Below, piece after piece: positions 27,185 through 35,078 of a DNA stretch of 64,000 bases; position 1 is the stretch's first letter; each line of letters begins with the position of its first letter. Location: assembly GCF_000420345.1 (NCBI RefSeq), contig NZ_ATUT01000001.1, positions 1 through 64,000 of the forward strand, read 5' to 3'. The DNA comes from Faecalicoccus pleomorphus DSM 20574. Its GTDB lineage: Bacteria; Bacillota_I; Bacilli_A; Erysipelotrichales; Erysipelotrichaceae. A model generated the notes under the pieces. It made no database searches, was not told the origin of the DNA, and saw nothing but the letters and a program-made list of their open reading frames with translations. The position numbers and the translations under genes are program-made.

Positions 27185-28768
27185 TTATTTTCCACTATCT
27201 CCATAATTCGAAAGGACACGAGCACTAGGATCGTCTACATCACAGCCTTTCCAGTCTTTATTCGGCATCCAGAATGCTTTGATCATAGATGCCTGGTTTG
27301 GATAGTAGGTTTCAAAAATCTCCCGATACCATAAGGATTCTTTGGTGAAAGGGGGATTGAAAGTATATTGTTTTCGTTTTTCTTCGAATTCCTGATCTGT
27401 GTATTTTTGATTGGCCGCTTCTTGTATCGTATCTCTTAACGAATGACCGACTGCATCGGAAAAAGCAGCTTTTTCACGCATTAAGATTGAGTGTGGAAGA
27501 ATATTATCTTTTTCAAACGCATGGCGTAATAGGTATTTGCCCTTATGATAAGTATTCATTTTTAAAGCCGGGTCGATCTGCATGACATAGCGAACGAATG
27601 CCAGATCGCCAAAGGGAACACGTGCTTCCATTGAGTTAGAGCTGATGCATCGATCGGCGCGTAATACATCGTACATGTGGATCTCTTTGATGCGCTTTTC
27701 ACTTTCTTTTTGAAAGGATGCGGAATCTGGGGCAAAATCTGTATATTTATAACCAAACAGCTCGTCGCTGATCTCTCCGGTCAATAGTACGCGGATGTCT
27801 GTATGTTCATGAATATATTGACAAAGCAGATACATACCGATGCTGGCACGAATGGTTGTGATATCATAAGTGGCCAGATGATAGATGACCGTTTCTAAGG
27901 CGTTGAGTACATCCTCTTGGGTGATGATGACTTCCGTATGGTTGCTGTGGATCACGTCGGCTACTTCTCTGGCATATTTTAAGTCAATGGCATCTTCTTT
28001 CATTCCAATCGCAAATGTCCGAATGGGTTTGGAAAGCAGTTTTTGGCTGATGGCACAGACTAAAGAGGAATCTAAACCACCGCTTAATAAAAATCCAACC
28101 GGTGCATCGGCATCCAATCGCTTTTGTATACCTTGTATCAAAAGATCATGAATGTTTTGACAGATGATTTCCAAATCGTCATGAATGTAGGAATCCACTT
28201 TGGTCATATCGGCATAACAGACAAACTTTCCATCCTCATAATAGTGTCCCGGTGGAAAAGGGATGATGGTTTTCACAATTCCCATCAGGTTTTTAGGCTC
28301 GGAGGCAAATACGATGGCGTTATCTTTGTCATACCCATAATATAAAGGCCGAATACCAATCGGATCACGGGCTGCAATGATACTGTCTCTATTCTCGTCA
28401 TAAAGAATACAGGCAAATTCCGCATCCAGCTTTTCAAAAAGGGAAACGCCATATTCTTCGTAGAGCGGCAACAGAATTTCACAGTCACTTTCACTTTGAA
28501 AGGTATAGCCTTTGTCCTCCAATTCTTTTTTTAGCTTTCGAAAACCATAGATCTCACCATTACATACGATAGCTGAGTTTTTAAAAACAAAAGGCTGCAT
28601 ACCTTCCTGGCTTAATCCCATAATGGCCAATCTTTGAAATCCTAACACACCTTTTTTAAATGGATAGAAACGTGTATCATCGGGTCCACGGGTCTTTGTT
28701 TTTTCAAGGGCTTTTTGAAGTACAGAAGGATCGATACCTTCTTTAAAATATCCCATAATTGTGCACAT
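27185..28768 (-). CDS. asnB: Asparagine synthetase B (glutamine-hydrolysing)
   Basis: A 527-residue enzyme that makes asparagine from aspartate, ATP and glutamine. The N-terminal cysteine nucleophile is Cys2 (MCTIMGYF), and the amidotransferase domain continues with CNGEIYGF. The synthetase domain has the PP-loop FLLSGGLDSSLV and LTGEISDELFGY, and the substrate-binding ARVPFGDL. AAGGAG precedes the ATG. It sits between GSIII and gltB, so glutamine made upstream feeds both neighbours. Confidence 0.95.
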   Translation of the reverse strand: MCTIMGYFKEGIDPSVLQKALEKTKTRGPDDTRFYPFKKGVLGFQRLAIMGLSQEGMQPFVFKNSAIVCNGEIYGFRKLKKELEDKGYTFQSESDCEILLPLYEEYGVSLFEKLDAEFACILYDENRDSIIAARDPIGIRPLYYGYDKDNAIVFASEPKNLMGIVKTIIPFPPGHYYEDGKFVCYADMTKVDSYIHDDLEIICQNIHDLLIQGIQKRLDADAPVGFLLSGGLDSSLVCAISQKLLSKPIRTFAIGMKEDAIDLKYAREVADVIHSNHTEVIITQEDVLNALETVIYHLATYDITTIRASIGMYLLCQYIHEHTDIRVLLTGEISDELFGYKYTDFAPDSASFQKESEKRIKEIHMYDVLRADRCISSNSMEARVPFGDLAFVRYVMQIDPALKMNTYHKGKYLLRHAFEKDNILPHSILMREKAAFSDAVGHSLRDTIQEAANQKYTDQEFEEKRKQYTFNPPFTKESLWYREIFETYYPNQASMIKAFWMPNKDWKGCDVDDPSARVLSNYGDSGK

Positions 28769-28791
28769 AAATTTCTCCTTCTAATAAGACC

Positions 28792-28825
28792 ATCAAAGCC
28801 GGCAGCAGTTGCCGCCGGTTTTGAT
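28792..28825 (-). promoter_or_regulatory. Intercistronic hairpin between GSIII and asnB
   Basis: On the minus strand ATCAAA-A-CCGGC and GCCGG-C-TTTGAT form an 11-bp stem with one symmetrical mismatch around a 10-base loop. No U-run follows, so it is not a standard terminator. It could protect the GSIII message or be a processing point. No promoter is evident after it. Confidence 0.5.
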
Positions 28826-28840
28826 AAATTATCATGTTGG

Positions 28841-30937
28841 TTACAGAATGCCAAATAACAGCTTTCCGTAAGTTGGGAATGGCCATACTTTGTCATCTGT
28901 CATGGTTTCTAAAACATCGCAAGGCTTTCGTAGTGCATCCATGCATGGCAAGATCGTATCGCGTACAAAGAAGGCCGCTTTTTCAAAATCTTGGATGGTA
29001 TGCAGAGCATTTGTTTTTTCTTCCAGTTCAGAACAAGCCTGATAGGCTTCTTTTAATAATGCGTTGATCTGTGTCAACATTTCTTTTTCGTAGGTTACAT
29101 CCATCTGGGCATCCAGCTGACATTTAGATAAGCAGGTATCACTGAGTTCTTTTGAATAGCGAGATACCGCCGGAAGAATTTCTTTTTTTGCCATATTGAT
29201 CATGGTTAAAGCTTCTATGTTGATGACTTTTGTGTATTCTTCCATGGTAATTTCATAACGTGATTCCATCTCTTCACGATCTAATACTTTTTCGGTTTCA
29301 AACAGGCGAATGTTTTCTTCGTGAATGAAATAAGGAAGAGCATCCGGTGTTGTTCGAAGATTCAACAAGCCACGTTTTTTAGCTTTTTCGATCCAGGCAT
29401 CATCATAACCATTGCCGTTGAAGATGATTCGCTGATGATCTTTCAATGTTTGTTTGATCAGGCTGTGAAGGCTACTTTCAAAATCATCCGCTTTTTCCAG
29501 CATATCGGCAAATTCACGCAGGGCATTGGCCACTACAGTATTTAAAACGAAGTTGCAGCCGGAAATAGAAGAACTGGAGCCTGGCATACGGAATTCAAAT
29601 TTATTTCCTGTAAAGGCAAATGGACTGGTTCGGTTTCGATCGGTCGTATCCATTGGCAGCTTAGGTAATACACAAGCGCCGATCTTCATCAATTTATGTT
29701 CTGTGCCATCATAAGGTTTATCATTGATGATAGCTTCTAATACGGCATTTAATTCATCGCCCAGGAAAACAGAAATAATAGCCGGTGGTGCTTCGTTTGC
29801 ACCTAGGCGATGATCGTTTCCGGCACTGGCAACGCTTAATCGAAGCAAATCCTGATGCTCATCCACAGCTTTGATGATAGCTGATAAGAACAATAAGAAC
29901 TGTGCATTTTCATAAGGCGTATCACCAGGTTCTAATAAGTTTTTACCGGTGTTGGTTGAAATCGACCAGTTATTGTGTTTACCGGAACCATTGATGCCCT
30001 CAAATGGTTTTTCATGAAGCAAAGCCACCATTCCATGTTTTTTGGCAATGCGCTGAATCAGTTCCATGGTAAGCTGATTATGATCAGTGGCGATATTTGT
30101 TGTCGAGAAGACCGGAGCCAGCTCATGTTGTGCAGGGGCTACTTCGTTATGTTCTGTCTTTGCCGCAACGCCCAACTTCCAAAGTTCTTCATTTAAGTCA
30201 TTCATGAAAGACTGTACACGCGATTTGATCGTACCAAAATAGTGATCTTCCATTTCCTGTCCTTTTGGACATGGGGCACCAAATAAAGTACGTCCGGTAT
30301 AAATCAAATCCTTACGTGTGGCATAGTAGTCTTTATCAACCAGAAAATATTCCTGTTCCGGACCCACTGTGGTTTTGATCGATGTTACATCGGTATTTCC
30401 AAACAGCTTTAAGATGCGCAAAGCTTGTGTGTTGATAGCTTCCATACTTCTAAGTAAAGGGGTTTTCTTATCCAGTGCGTGGCCGGTATAGGAACAAAAG
30501 GCGGTTGGAATACAAAGTACGTCGTCTTTGATAAAGGCATACGATGTAGGATCCCATGCGGTATAACCACGGGCTTCAAAGGTTGCTCTTAAACCACCGT
30601 TAGGAAAACTGGAAGCGTCCGGTTCTCCTTTGATCAATTCTTTTCCGGAAAAGCTCATAATAACTTTTCCGCCATCTACCGGTTCGATAAAACTGTCGTG
30701 CTTTTCGGCTGTTACACCAGTCATTGGTTGAAACCAGTGTGTATAGTGGGTTGCTCCCTGTGCAATGGCCCATTCTTTCATGGCATGAGCCACCGCATTG
30801 GCAATCTTTGGATTTAACGGTTTTCCTTCCTGAATTGTCTTTTGAAGCTCTTTGTACGTATCGGAAGCTAATCCTTCCTTCATACATTTTTCGTTGAATA
30901 CTTTGGATCCAAACAGATCCGGAATAGATTTTGCCAT
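28841..30937 (-). CDS. glnN: Type III glutamine synthetase (first copy)
   Basis: A 698-residue glutamine synthetase of the long GSIII type, which condenses ammonia with glutamate using ATP. Family features are the N-terminal GATHYTHWFQPMTG, EKHDSF, KGEPDASSFPNGGLRATFEARGYTAWDP, GPEQEYFLVD, HNEVAPAQHELAPVF, the glycine-rich FEGINGSGKHNNWS and DRNRTSPFAFTGNKFE. A longer frame opens at 31015, but the first 26 residues lie inside the leader hairpin. The ATG at 30937 has AAAGGAGG seven bases upstream. It is the first gene of the nitrogen unit and lies directly behind an attenuator-like terminator. Confidence 0.95.
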   Translation of the reverse strand: MAKSIPDLFGSKVFNEKCMKEGLASDTYKELQKTIQEGKPLNPKIANAVAHAMKEWAIAQGATHYTHWFQPMTGVTAEKHDSFIEPVDGGKVIMSFSGKELIKGEPDASSFPNGGLRATFEARGYTAWDPTSYAFIKDDVLCIPTAFCSYTGHALDKKTPLLRSMEAINTQALRILKLFGNTDVTSIKTTVGPEQEYFLVDKDYYATRKDLIYTGRTLFGAPCPKGQEMEDHYFGTIKSRVQSFMNDLNEELWKLGVAAKTEHNEVAPAQHELAPVFSTTNIATDHNQLTMELIQRIAKKHGMVALLHEKPFEGINGSGKHNNWSISTNTGKNLLEPGDTPYENAQFLLFLSAIIKAVDEHQDLLRLSVASAGNDHRLGANEAPPAIISVFLGDELNAVLEAIINDKPYDGTEHKLMKIGACVLPKLPMDTTDRNRTSPFAFTGNKFEFRMPGSSSSISGCNFVLNTVVANALREFADMLEKADDFESSLHSLIKQTLKDHQRIIFNGNGYDDAWIEKAKKRGLLNLRTTPDALPYFIHEENIRLFETEKVLDREEMESRYEITMEEYTKVINIEALTMINMAKKEILPAVSRYSKELSDTCLSKCQLDAQMDVTYEKEMLTQINALLKEAYQACSELEEKTNALHTIQDFEKAAFFVRDTILPCMDALRKPCDVLETMTDDKVWPFPTYGKLLFGIL

Positions 30938-30965
30938 GTCGATTCCTCCTTTAAGGCGATAAAAT

Positions 30966-31031
30966 AAAAAAACGGCAAAGCAAAAAGGGAGGAGAAAACT
31001 CCTGCTTTTTGGCATCCTTGCCGTTTCTATG
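30966..31031 (-). promoter_or_regulatory. Leader attenuator (terminator hairpin) upstream of GSIII
   Basis: Starting about six bases after the predicted transcription start, the minus-strand RNA can fold into one long three-tier hairpin: outer AACGGCAA/TTGCCGTT, middle CAAAAAG/CTTTTTG and inner AGGAG/CTCCT with a tetraloop, followed by seven Us. That is an intrinsic terminator placed before the first gene. The 5' part can instead form GGC-AAGGAT-GCC (31022-31011), a six-base loop with A at position 1 and G at position 4, which would break the outer terminator stem. ANTAR antiterminators are known to recognise such hexaloops, though normally as a pair; I see only one good loop. Confidence 0.65.
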
Positions 31032-31037
31032 TGTATT

Positions 31038-31065
31038 ATTGTAATGCGGGAAATAAAATTGTCAA
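31038..31065 (-). promoter_or_regulatory. Promoter of the GSIII-asnB-gltB-gltD unit
   Basis: On the minus strand TTGACA (31065-31060), a 16-base spacer and TACAAT (31043-31038). The start would be near 31031. It diverges from the glnA promoter. Confidence 0.75.
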
Positions 31066-31101
31066 TATAAAAATGTAAAATTATGAAAAATTCTGAAAAG
31101 T

Positions 31102-31130
31102 TTGAAACAAAAAGTAATATGTTGTATAAA
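31102..31130 (+). promoter_or_regulatory. Promoter of glnA
   Basis: TTGAAA (31102-31107), a 17-base spacer and TATAAA (31125-31130). The leader is only about 20 bases, with no hairpin, unlike the divergent GSIII leader. Confidence 0.7.
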
Positions 31131-31155
31131 TAAATGGAAAACAGGAGGTGACTTC

Positions 31156-32361
31156 ATGTATACAAAAGAAGATGTACTTGCCTATGTAAATGAAGAGAAC
31201 GTAACGTTTATTCGATTGGCATACTTTGATATTTACGGCCATCAAAAAAATATTTCAATCTTACCCGATGAGCTTCCCAGAGCCTTTGCGGAAGGAATCA
31301 GCTTTGATGCCAGTGCGATAGCCGGGTTTGGAACCGATATCAAGAGCGATCTATTTTTGATGCCGGATCCTTCTACGTTATCCATTTTGCCATGGCGATC
31401 CTTGGATGGCTCGGTCATTCGCATGTATTGCGATATACAATATCCGGATGGAACGCCTTTTGAACTGGATACACGCTATTTATTAAAACAGGCAGAACAG
31501 TATGCCAAAGAGCAAAGGATCGAGATTCAGATCGGTACAGAATTCGAGTTCTATTTATTTTTGACAGATGAAAAAGGACAAAACTCTCATATTCCTTTAG
31601 ATACGGCAAGCTATATGGATATCGCTCCGGAGGATCAGGGCGAAGATGTACGAAAGGATATTTGTTTTACGCTGCAGGAAATGGGGTTACATCCGGAAGC
31701 CAGTCATCATGAGGAAGGGCCAGGACAAAACGAGATCGACTTTCGTTACAGTACACCATTGCAGGCAGCGGATGATGCAGCTACCTTTAAATGGGTCGTA
31801 CGAACGGTCGCAAAGGCCAATGGTTTAATTGCCGATTTTGATCCCAAGCCTTTAAAGGAGCATAGTGGAAACGGTATGCATGTCAATGTATCGGTCAATG
31901 ATTCTAGTCATTTGGATCAAACACGAGCCTTTATGGCCGGTATTTTATATCGTTTGCCGGAGATTACTTTATTTTTAAATCCCTGTACGGAAAGCTATCA
32001 ACGATTAGGAGAGCGTAAGGCTCCCAAATTTGTGACATGGTCTTATCAAAACCGATCTCAGGCCATTCGTATTCCGGCCGTACGAAATCAGAAAAAACGA
32101 ATTGAGCTTCGATCACCGGACTGTACCTCTAATCCTTACTTAGTTTATCTCTTGATTATTTATGCAGGCATCGAGGGTATATTGGAACAAAGAGAACCGG
32201 CAGATCCTGTGGATTTAAACTTATATCAGGCATCTACAGAAATAACATCCCATTTAACACCGCTGCCATCCTCACTTGAAGAATCTTCTGCCATCGCAAA
32301 AAACAGTGACTTTATTCAACGTGTGCTGCCAAAGGAAATACTAAAGAATTATTTAAAATAA
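31156..32361 (+). CDS. glnA: Short type I glutamine synthetase
   Basis: A 401-residue GSI-type protein, about 40 residues shorter than usual. Conserved active-site segments are present: GTEFEFYLF, EASHHEEGPGQNEIDF, SGNGMHVNVSV, AIRIPAVRNQKKRIELRSPD. The latch and loop near FGTDIKSDLFLMPDPS deviate slightly from the usual GFQSINESDM form. An upstream in-frame ATG at 31102 falls on the -35 box; the ATG at 31156 has AGGAGGTGA. It is followed 13 bases later by the ANTAR gene. It may be a working synthetase, a sensor for glutamine that talks to the ANTAR protein, or both; the arrangement suggests the latter but does not prove it. Confidence 0.88.
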   Translation: MYTKEDVLAYVNEENVTFIRLAYFDIYGHQKNISILPDELPRAFAEGISFDASAIAGFGTDIKSDLFLMPDPSTLSILPWRSLDGSVIRMYCDIQYPDGTPFELDTRYLLKQAEQYAKEQRIEIQIGTEFEFYLFLTDEKGQNSHIPLDTASYMDIAPEDQGEDVRKDICFTLQEMGLHPEASHHEEGPGQNEIDFRYSTPLQAADDAATFKWVVRTVAKANGLIADFDPKPLKEHSGNGMHVNVSVNDSSHLDQTRAFMAGILYRLPEITLFLNPCTESYQRLGERKAPKFVTWSYQNRSQAIRIPAVRNQKKRIELRSPDCTSNPYLVYLLIIYAGIEGILEQREPADPVDLNLYQASTEITSHLTPLPSSLEESSAIAKNSDFIQRVLPKEILKNYLK

Positions 32362-32374
32362 GCGGTACTTAATT

Positions 32375-32950
32375 ATGTCGAATATTCTTGTGGTTACTTC
32401 TGTAGAAAGCACACGAAAGGTCATTCAGGAAATCCTGCCGCGAACCATCTATCCATGGATTCAATTTGTATCCTCTGCCATGGATGCCAAGAAACAGCTA
32501 CGACAAAGACGATATGATCTTTGTATTCTACAGCCACCTTTAAAAGATGAGTTTGGTGTCCGTACAGCCAGAGAAATTGAAGTCGCGTTTTCCATCGGTG
32601 TTTTACTGTTAGTGAAAAATGATATTTATGATCAAATTTGTTTTCAGGTAAAGGAACAAGGAATTTTTGTGATGGCATTACCGGCCTCCCGGCAAATGTT
32701 ACTACAGACGATTGCAAATGGTATGGCTGCACAAATTAAGATACAAGCTTTGACCAGGCAGCTTCAAAAAGAAAAAAAGCGATTACAGGATGAAAAAATC
32801 ATTTATCGTGCTAAACTGATACTGATCGAAAATTATCACTGGGATGAAAAGAAGACACATTATTACATTGAAAAGCTTGCCATGGATACATCGCAAAAAA
32901 AGGTAGATATTGCTCGATCGATCATTGAAGGAGACTTACGATCATCATGA
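32375..32950 (+). CDS. ANTAR-domain RNA-binding antiterminator with a degenerate receiver
   Basis: A 191-residue protein. Residues 1-120 have a receiver-like pattern, but the phosphorylation residues are missing: the acidic pair after the first strand is VVTSVES, the acceptor aspartate position reads CILQPPLKDE, and the conserved lysine region reads VMALPAS. A coiled-coil follows (about 122-145), then an ANTAR domain (about 143-190) with the typical alanines in YRAKLILIE and EKLAMDTSQKKVDIARSII. ANTAR proteins (AmiR, NasR, EutV, clostridial NitR) prevent termination in leader RNAs. The likely target is the GSIII leader on the other strand. It overlaps ybaK by four bases. Confidence 0.85.
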   Translation: MSNILVVTSVESTRKVIQEILPRTIYPWIQFVSSAMDAKKQLRQRRYDLCILQPPLKDEFGVRTAREIEVAFSIGVLLLVKNDIYDQICFQVKEQGIFVMALPASRQMLLQTIANGMAAQIKIQALTRQLQKEKKRLQDEKIIYRAKLILIENYHWDEKKTHYYIEKLAMDTSQKKVDIARSIIEGDLRSS

Positions 32951-33429
32951 AAAAAATCACAAAGACAAACGCCATGCGTTTATTAGATACAAAGAAGCTG
33001 GACTATCAGGTGCATACGTATGAGCATAACGGTAATGAAGCAGTCGATGGTGTCCATGTAGCCGAAATTTTGGGACAAGATGAAAATTGTGTTTTTAAAA
33101 CGTTGGTGACACAGGCCAATACAAAAGAGTATATTGTATTTATGTTACCGGTTGCCAAGGAACTGGATTTAAAAAAATGTGCAAAAGCCGCCGGTGTAAA
33201 ATCGGTTGATATGATTCATGTAAAGGACTTGTTATCGATTACAGGTTATATTCGTGGGGGATGTTCACCTTTGGGAATGAAAAAAACATATCGTACTTTC
33301 ATCGATGAATCTTGTTTACAACAAGAGCATATCTTTTTTAGCGGAGGCAAGATCGGGCTACAAATTGAGATGAAAACAACTGACTTTTTAAATCATTATC
33401 CTGTAAATCATGCAGAGTTAACAAAATAA
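32947..33429 (+). CDS. ybaK: Cys-tRNA(Pro)/Cys-tRNA(Cys) deacylase, YbaK type
   Basis: A 160-residue YbaK/EbsC-type editing protein that removes cysteine mistakenly attached to tRNA-Pro. Visible are the catalytic lysine region CVFKTLVT, the GYIRGGCSPLGMKK loop typical of the YbaK branch, and FFSGGKIGLQIE near the end. The ATG overlaps the ANTAR gene's stop. There is no evident functional link to nitrogen control beyond co-transcription. Confidence 0.92.
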   Translation: MKKITKTNAMRLLDTKKLDYQVHTYEHNGNEAVDGVHVAEILGQDENCVFKTLVTQANTKEYIVFMLPVAKELDLKKCAKAAGVKSVDMIHVKDLLSITGYIRGGCSPLGMKKTYRTFIDESCLQQEHIFFSGGKIGLQIEMKTTDFLNHYPVNHAELTK

Positions 33430-33435
33430 ATTAGG

Positions 33436-33463
33436 AAAGACGCTACAATTGCAGCGTCTTTTT
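33436..33463 (+). terminator. Terminator after ybaK
   Basis: AAAGACGCT and AGCGTCTTT pair around an eight-base loop and run into T residues. It closes the glnA-ANTAR-ybaK unit. Confidence 0.85.
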
Positions 33464-34291
33464 AATGCTTTGAAAGCTTAAGAACCGTATCAAGGCTAAG
33501 CCCTGTCATATCGGCTATGAAATTGTGCTGGCAACCTTTAGATAACATATTTTGCGCAATTTCATAAGCTTTATTTGTTAAACCTTTTGAATAACCATTT
33601 TCAATACATTCCTGTGCATATTCTTCTAATGCTTTACACATGCTGATAACACTCTCCTTTGTATGATTTTGTATAAACTCTTGATTTAAATTCACAAATA
33701 CATTGGCATGATAGAAGATATCCTCTTCTACGTTCTCCAGTAAGGAATCTGTATATAAATTTTCCCATTTCTTTTGATTTACATATTGTATGATACGAAA
33801 GAACTTCTGTAAATAAAGACACATAAAATCGATAGGATCACTATTGACATCAAACAACTTCATCTCATAATCAAGGTTTCATCTTTGTTCCAGTCGCTTT
33901 TATGTATGCACTCATACAAGGTTTTACGATGTTCCCATTTTGATTCGCCCATGTAAAGAGTCAGGGAATAAACCGGATACAACAAATGCAGTTTGGTATT
34001 GGTCTTGATCTGTTGATGGATACCGGCATACTTGTAGTTCAAGATGCGAACAGGCATATAGGGATCCTTCTTTCTCTGAAATTCAAGATGGAGAAAGAAC
34101 TGGTCATCATAAAACATCAACAAATCATTTTCCTTACGAAATCCTAAATCATGATGTGTTTCCTTGTCATAGAGTGAAAGCTTATCTGGATCCAGAAGTA
34201 ACCTCTTCTTAAAATAGACGGAAGAAAACAGATCGGCAAAATATTGCTTATTGGAAAAGACCTCCTTTAAACAGAGATCATAGGGATTCAT
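33462..34291 (-). pseudogene. Frameshifted Rpn-family PD-(D/E)XK nuclease / putative transposase
   Basis: Two minus-strand frames, 34291-33860 and 33863-33462, together match one Rpn-family protein of about 275 residues. The first holds the nuclease core (LGFRKENDLLMFYDD then HLEFQRK, the D...ExQ pattern of this family). The second continues with the helical C-terminal half and ends in a short helix-turn-helix-like tail. At the junction, shifting frame by one base gives DYEMKLFDVN in continuous reading, so one lost base near 33870 is the likely cause. The overlap ATGA could still allow a coupled second product. The first ATG follows AAAGGAAGGTGA. Confidence 0.7.
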
Positions 34292-34426
34292 TGTCAAAAT
34301 ATCACCTTCCTTTCTTTTTATAAATGAATCCTGAATCAGCACTATTTCTATTCCGGAAAAAATAAGTACTACTATTTAATACGATTAAAAATAAAAAAAC
34401 TATCAAAAAAATTCAATTTTTTTGTA

Positions 34427-34455
34427 TTGCGATTGAATTGGATTCAAGCTATAAT
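34427..34455 (+). promoter_or_regulatory. Promoter and palindromic operator of the TetR gene
   Basis: TTGCGA (34427-34432), a 17-base spacer and TATAAT (34450-34455). The spacer consists almost wholly of the palindrome TTGAAT TGG ATTCAA (34433-34447). An inverted partner ATTCAAT lies at 34411-34417. A repressor bound there would occlude RNA polymerase, so self-repression by the encoded TetR protein is likely. Confidence 0.7.
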
Positions 34456-34504
34456 ATTTCTGTATTTAGACACGTGTAAAAATATATACATAAGGAAAAA
34501 TATT

Positions 34505-35068
34505 ATGCGCTACAATTTAGAAAAAAGAAACCGATTCGCAATGCGTACATTGGATGCTTTTTCAAGTACGATGTTTGATCTATTAGAAACAAAAAGCTTT
34601 GAAACGATTATGGTTTCTGAGCTTTGTTCTTTAAGTAATTATCCTAGAGCTACCTTTTATAATTATTTTGAAGATAAATATGATCTATTGGAGTATTGTT
34701 GGGATATTTTAAAATCAAAGGTTCGTTTGTATGATTTTAAAGATTTGGAAACGGATCATCGAATCTATGAAGTGTTTGGTCGTATTTACGATTTTTTTGA
34801 ACAGCGGCAAGAACGACTGTTTCGCATACTGGTACATAATTCTCTGGAAGGAGAACTTTATACAAGATTTAAACAGTATGTGAAGGTACAGATTTTGGAA
34901 ATTATGGATACGATTGATTTTTCAGATCATAATGGGCTGCCAAATCGATTATGGGCGGAGCATTATTGTAACACGATTCTTTTGGTGTTGGAGCATAGTT
35001 TTTTAAAGGAACAAAGAATTGATAAGGAGACAGCTGTTTCGTATTTAAGAATACTGCTGCAGAAATAG
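34505..35068 (+). CDS. TetR/AcrR-family transcriptional regulator
   Basis: A 187-residue regulator. The N-terminal helix-turn-helix is plain: TLDAFSSTMFDLLETKSFETIMVSEL followed by SNYPRATFYNYFEDKYDLLEY (residues about 10-65). The ligand-binding part is helical and not recognisable. A frame from 34427 would start inside the promoter; the ATG at 34505 has AAGGAAA upstream. It is followed after ten bases by a glycosidase gene, so it may sense a sugar-related or cell-envelope signal, but the ligand is unknown. Confidence 0.85.
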   Translation: MRYNLEKRNRFAMRTLDAFSSTMFDLLETKSFETIMVSELCSLSNYPRATFYNYFEDKYDLLEYCWDILKSKVRLYDFKDLETDHRIYEVFGRIYDFFEQRQERLFRILVHNSLEGELYTRFKQYVKVQILEIMDTIDFSDHNGLPNRLWAEHYCNTILLVLEHSFLKEQRIDKETAVSYLRILLQK

Positions 35069-35078
35069 GAGAGAGAAT

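Noticed and set aside
28784-28831. Second ANTAR target in the GSIII-asnB gap
   Set aside because: The loop can be read with A and G at the right places only by breaking the best pairing, and no terminator follows it.
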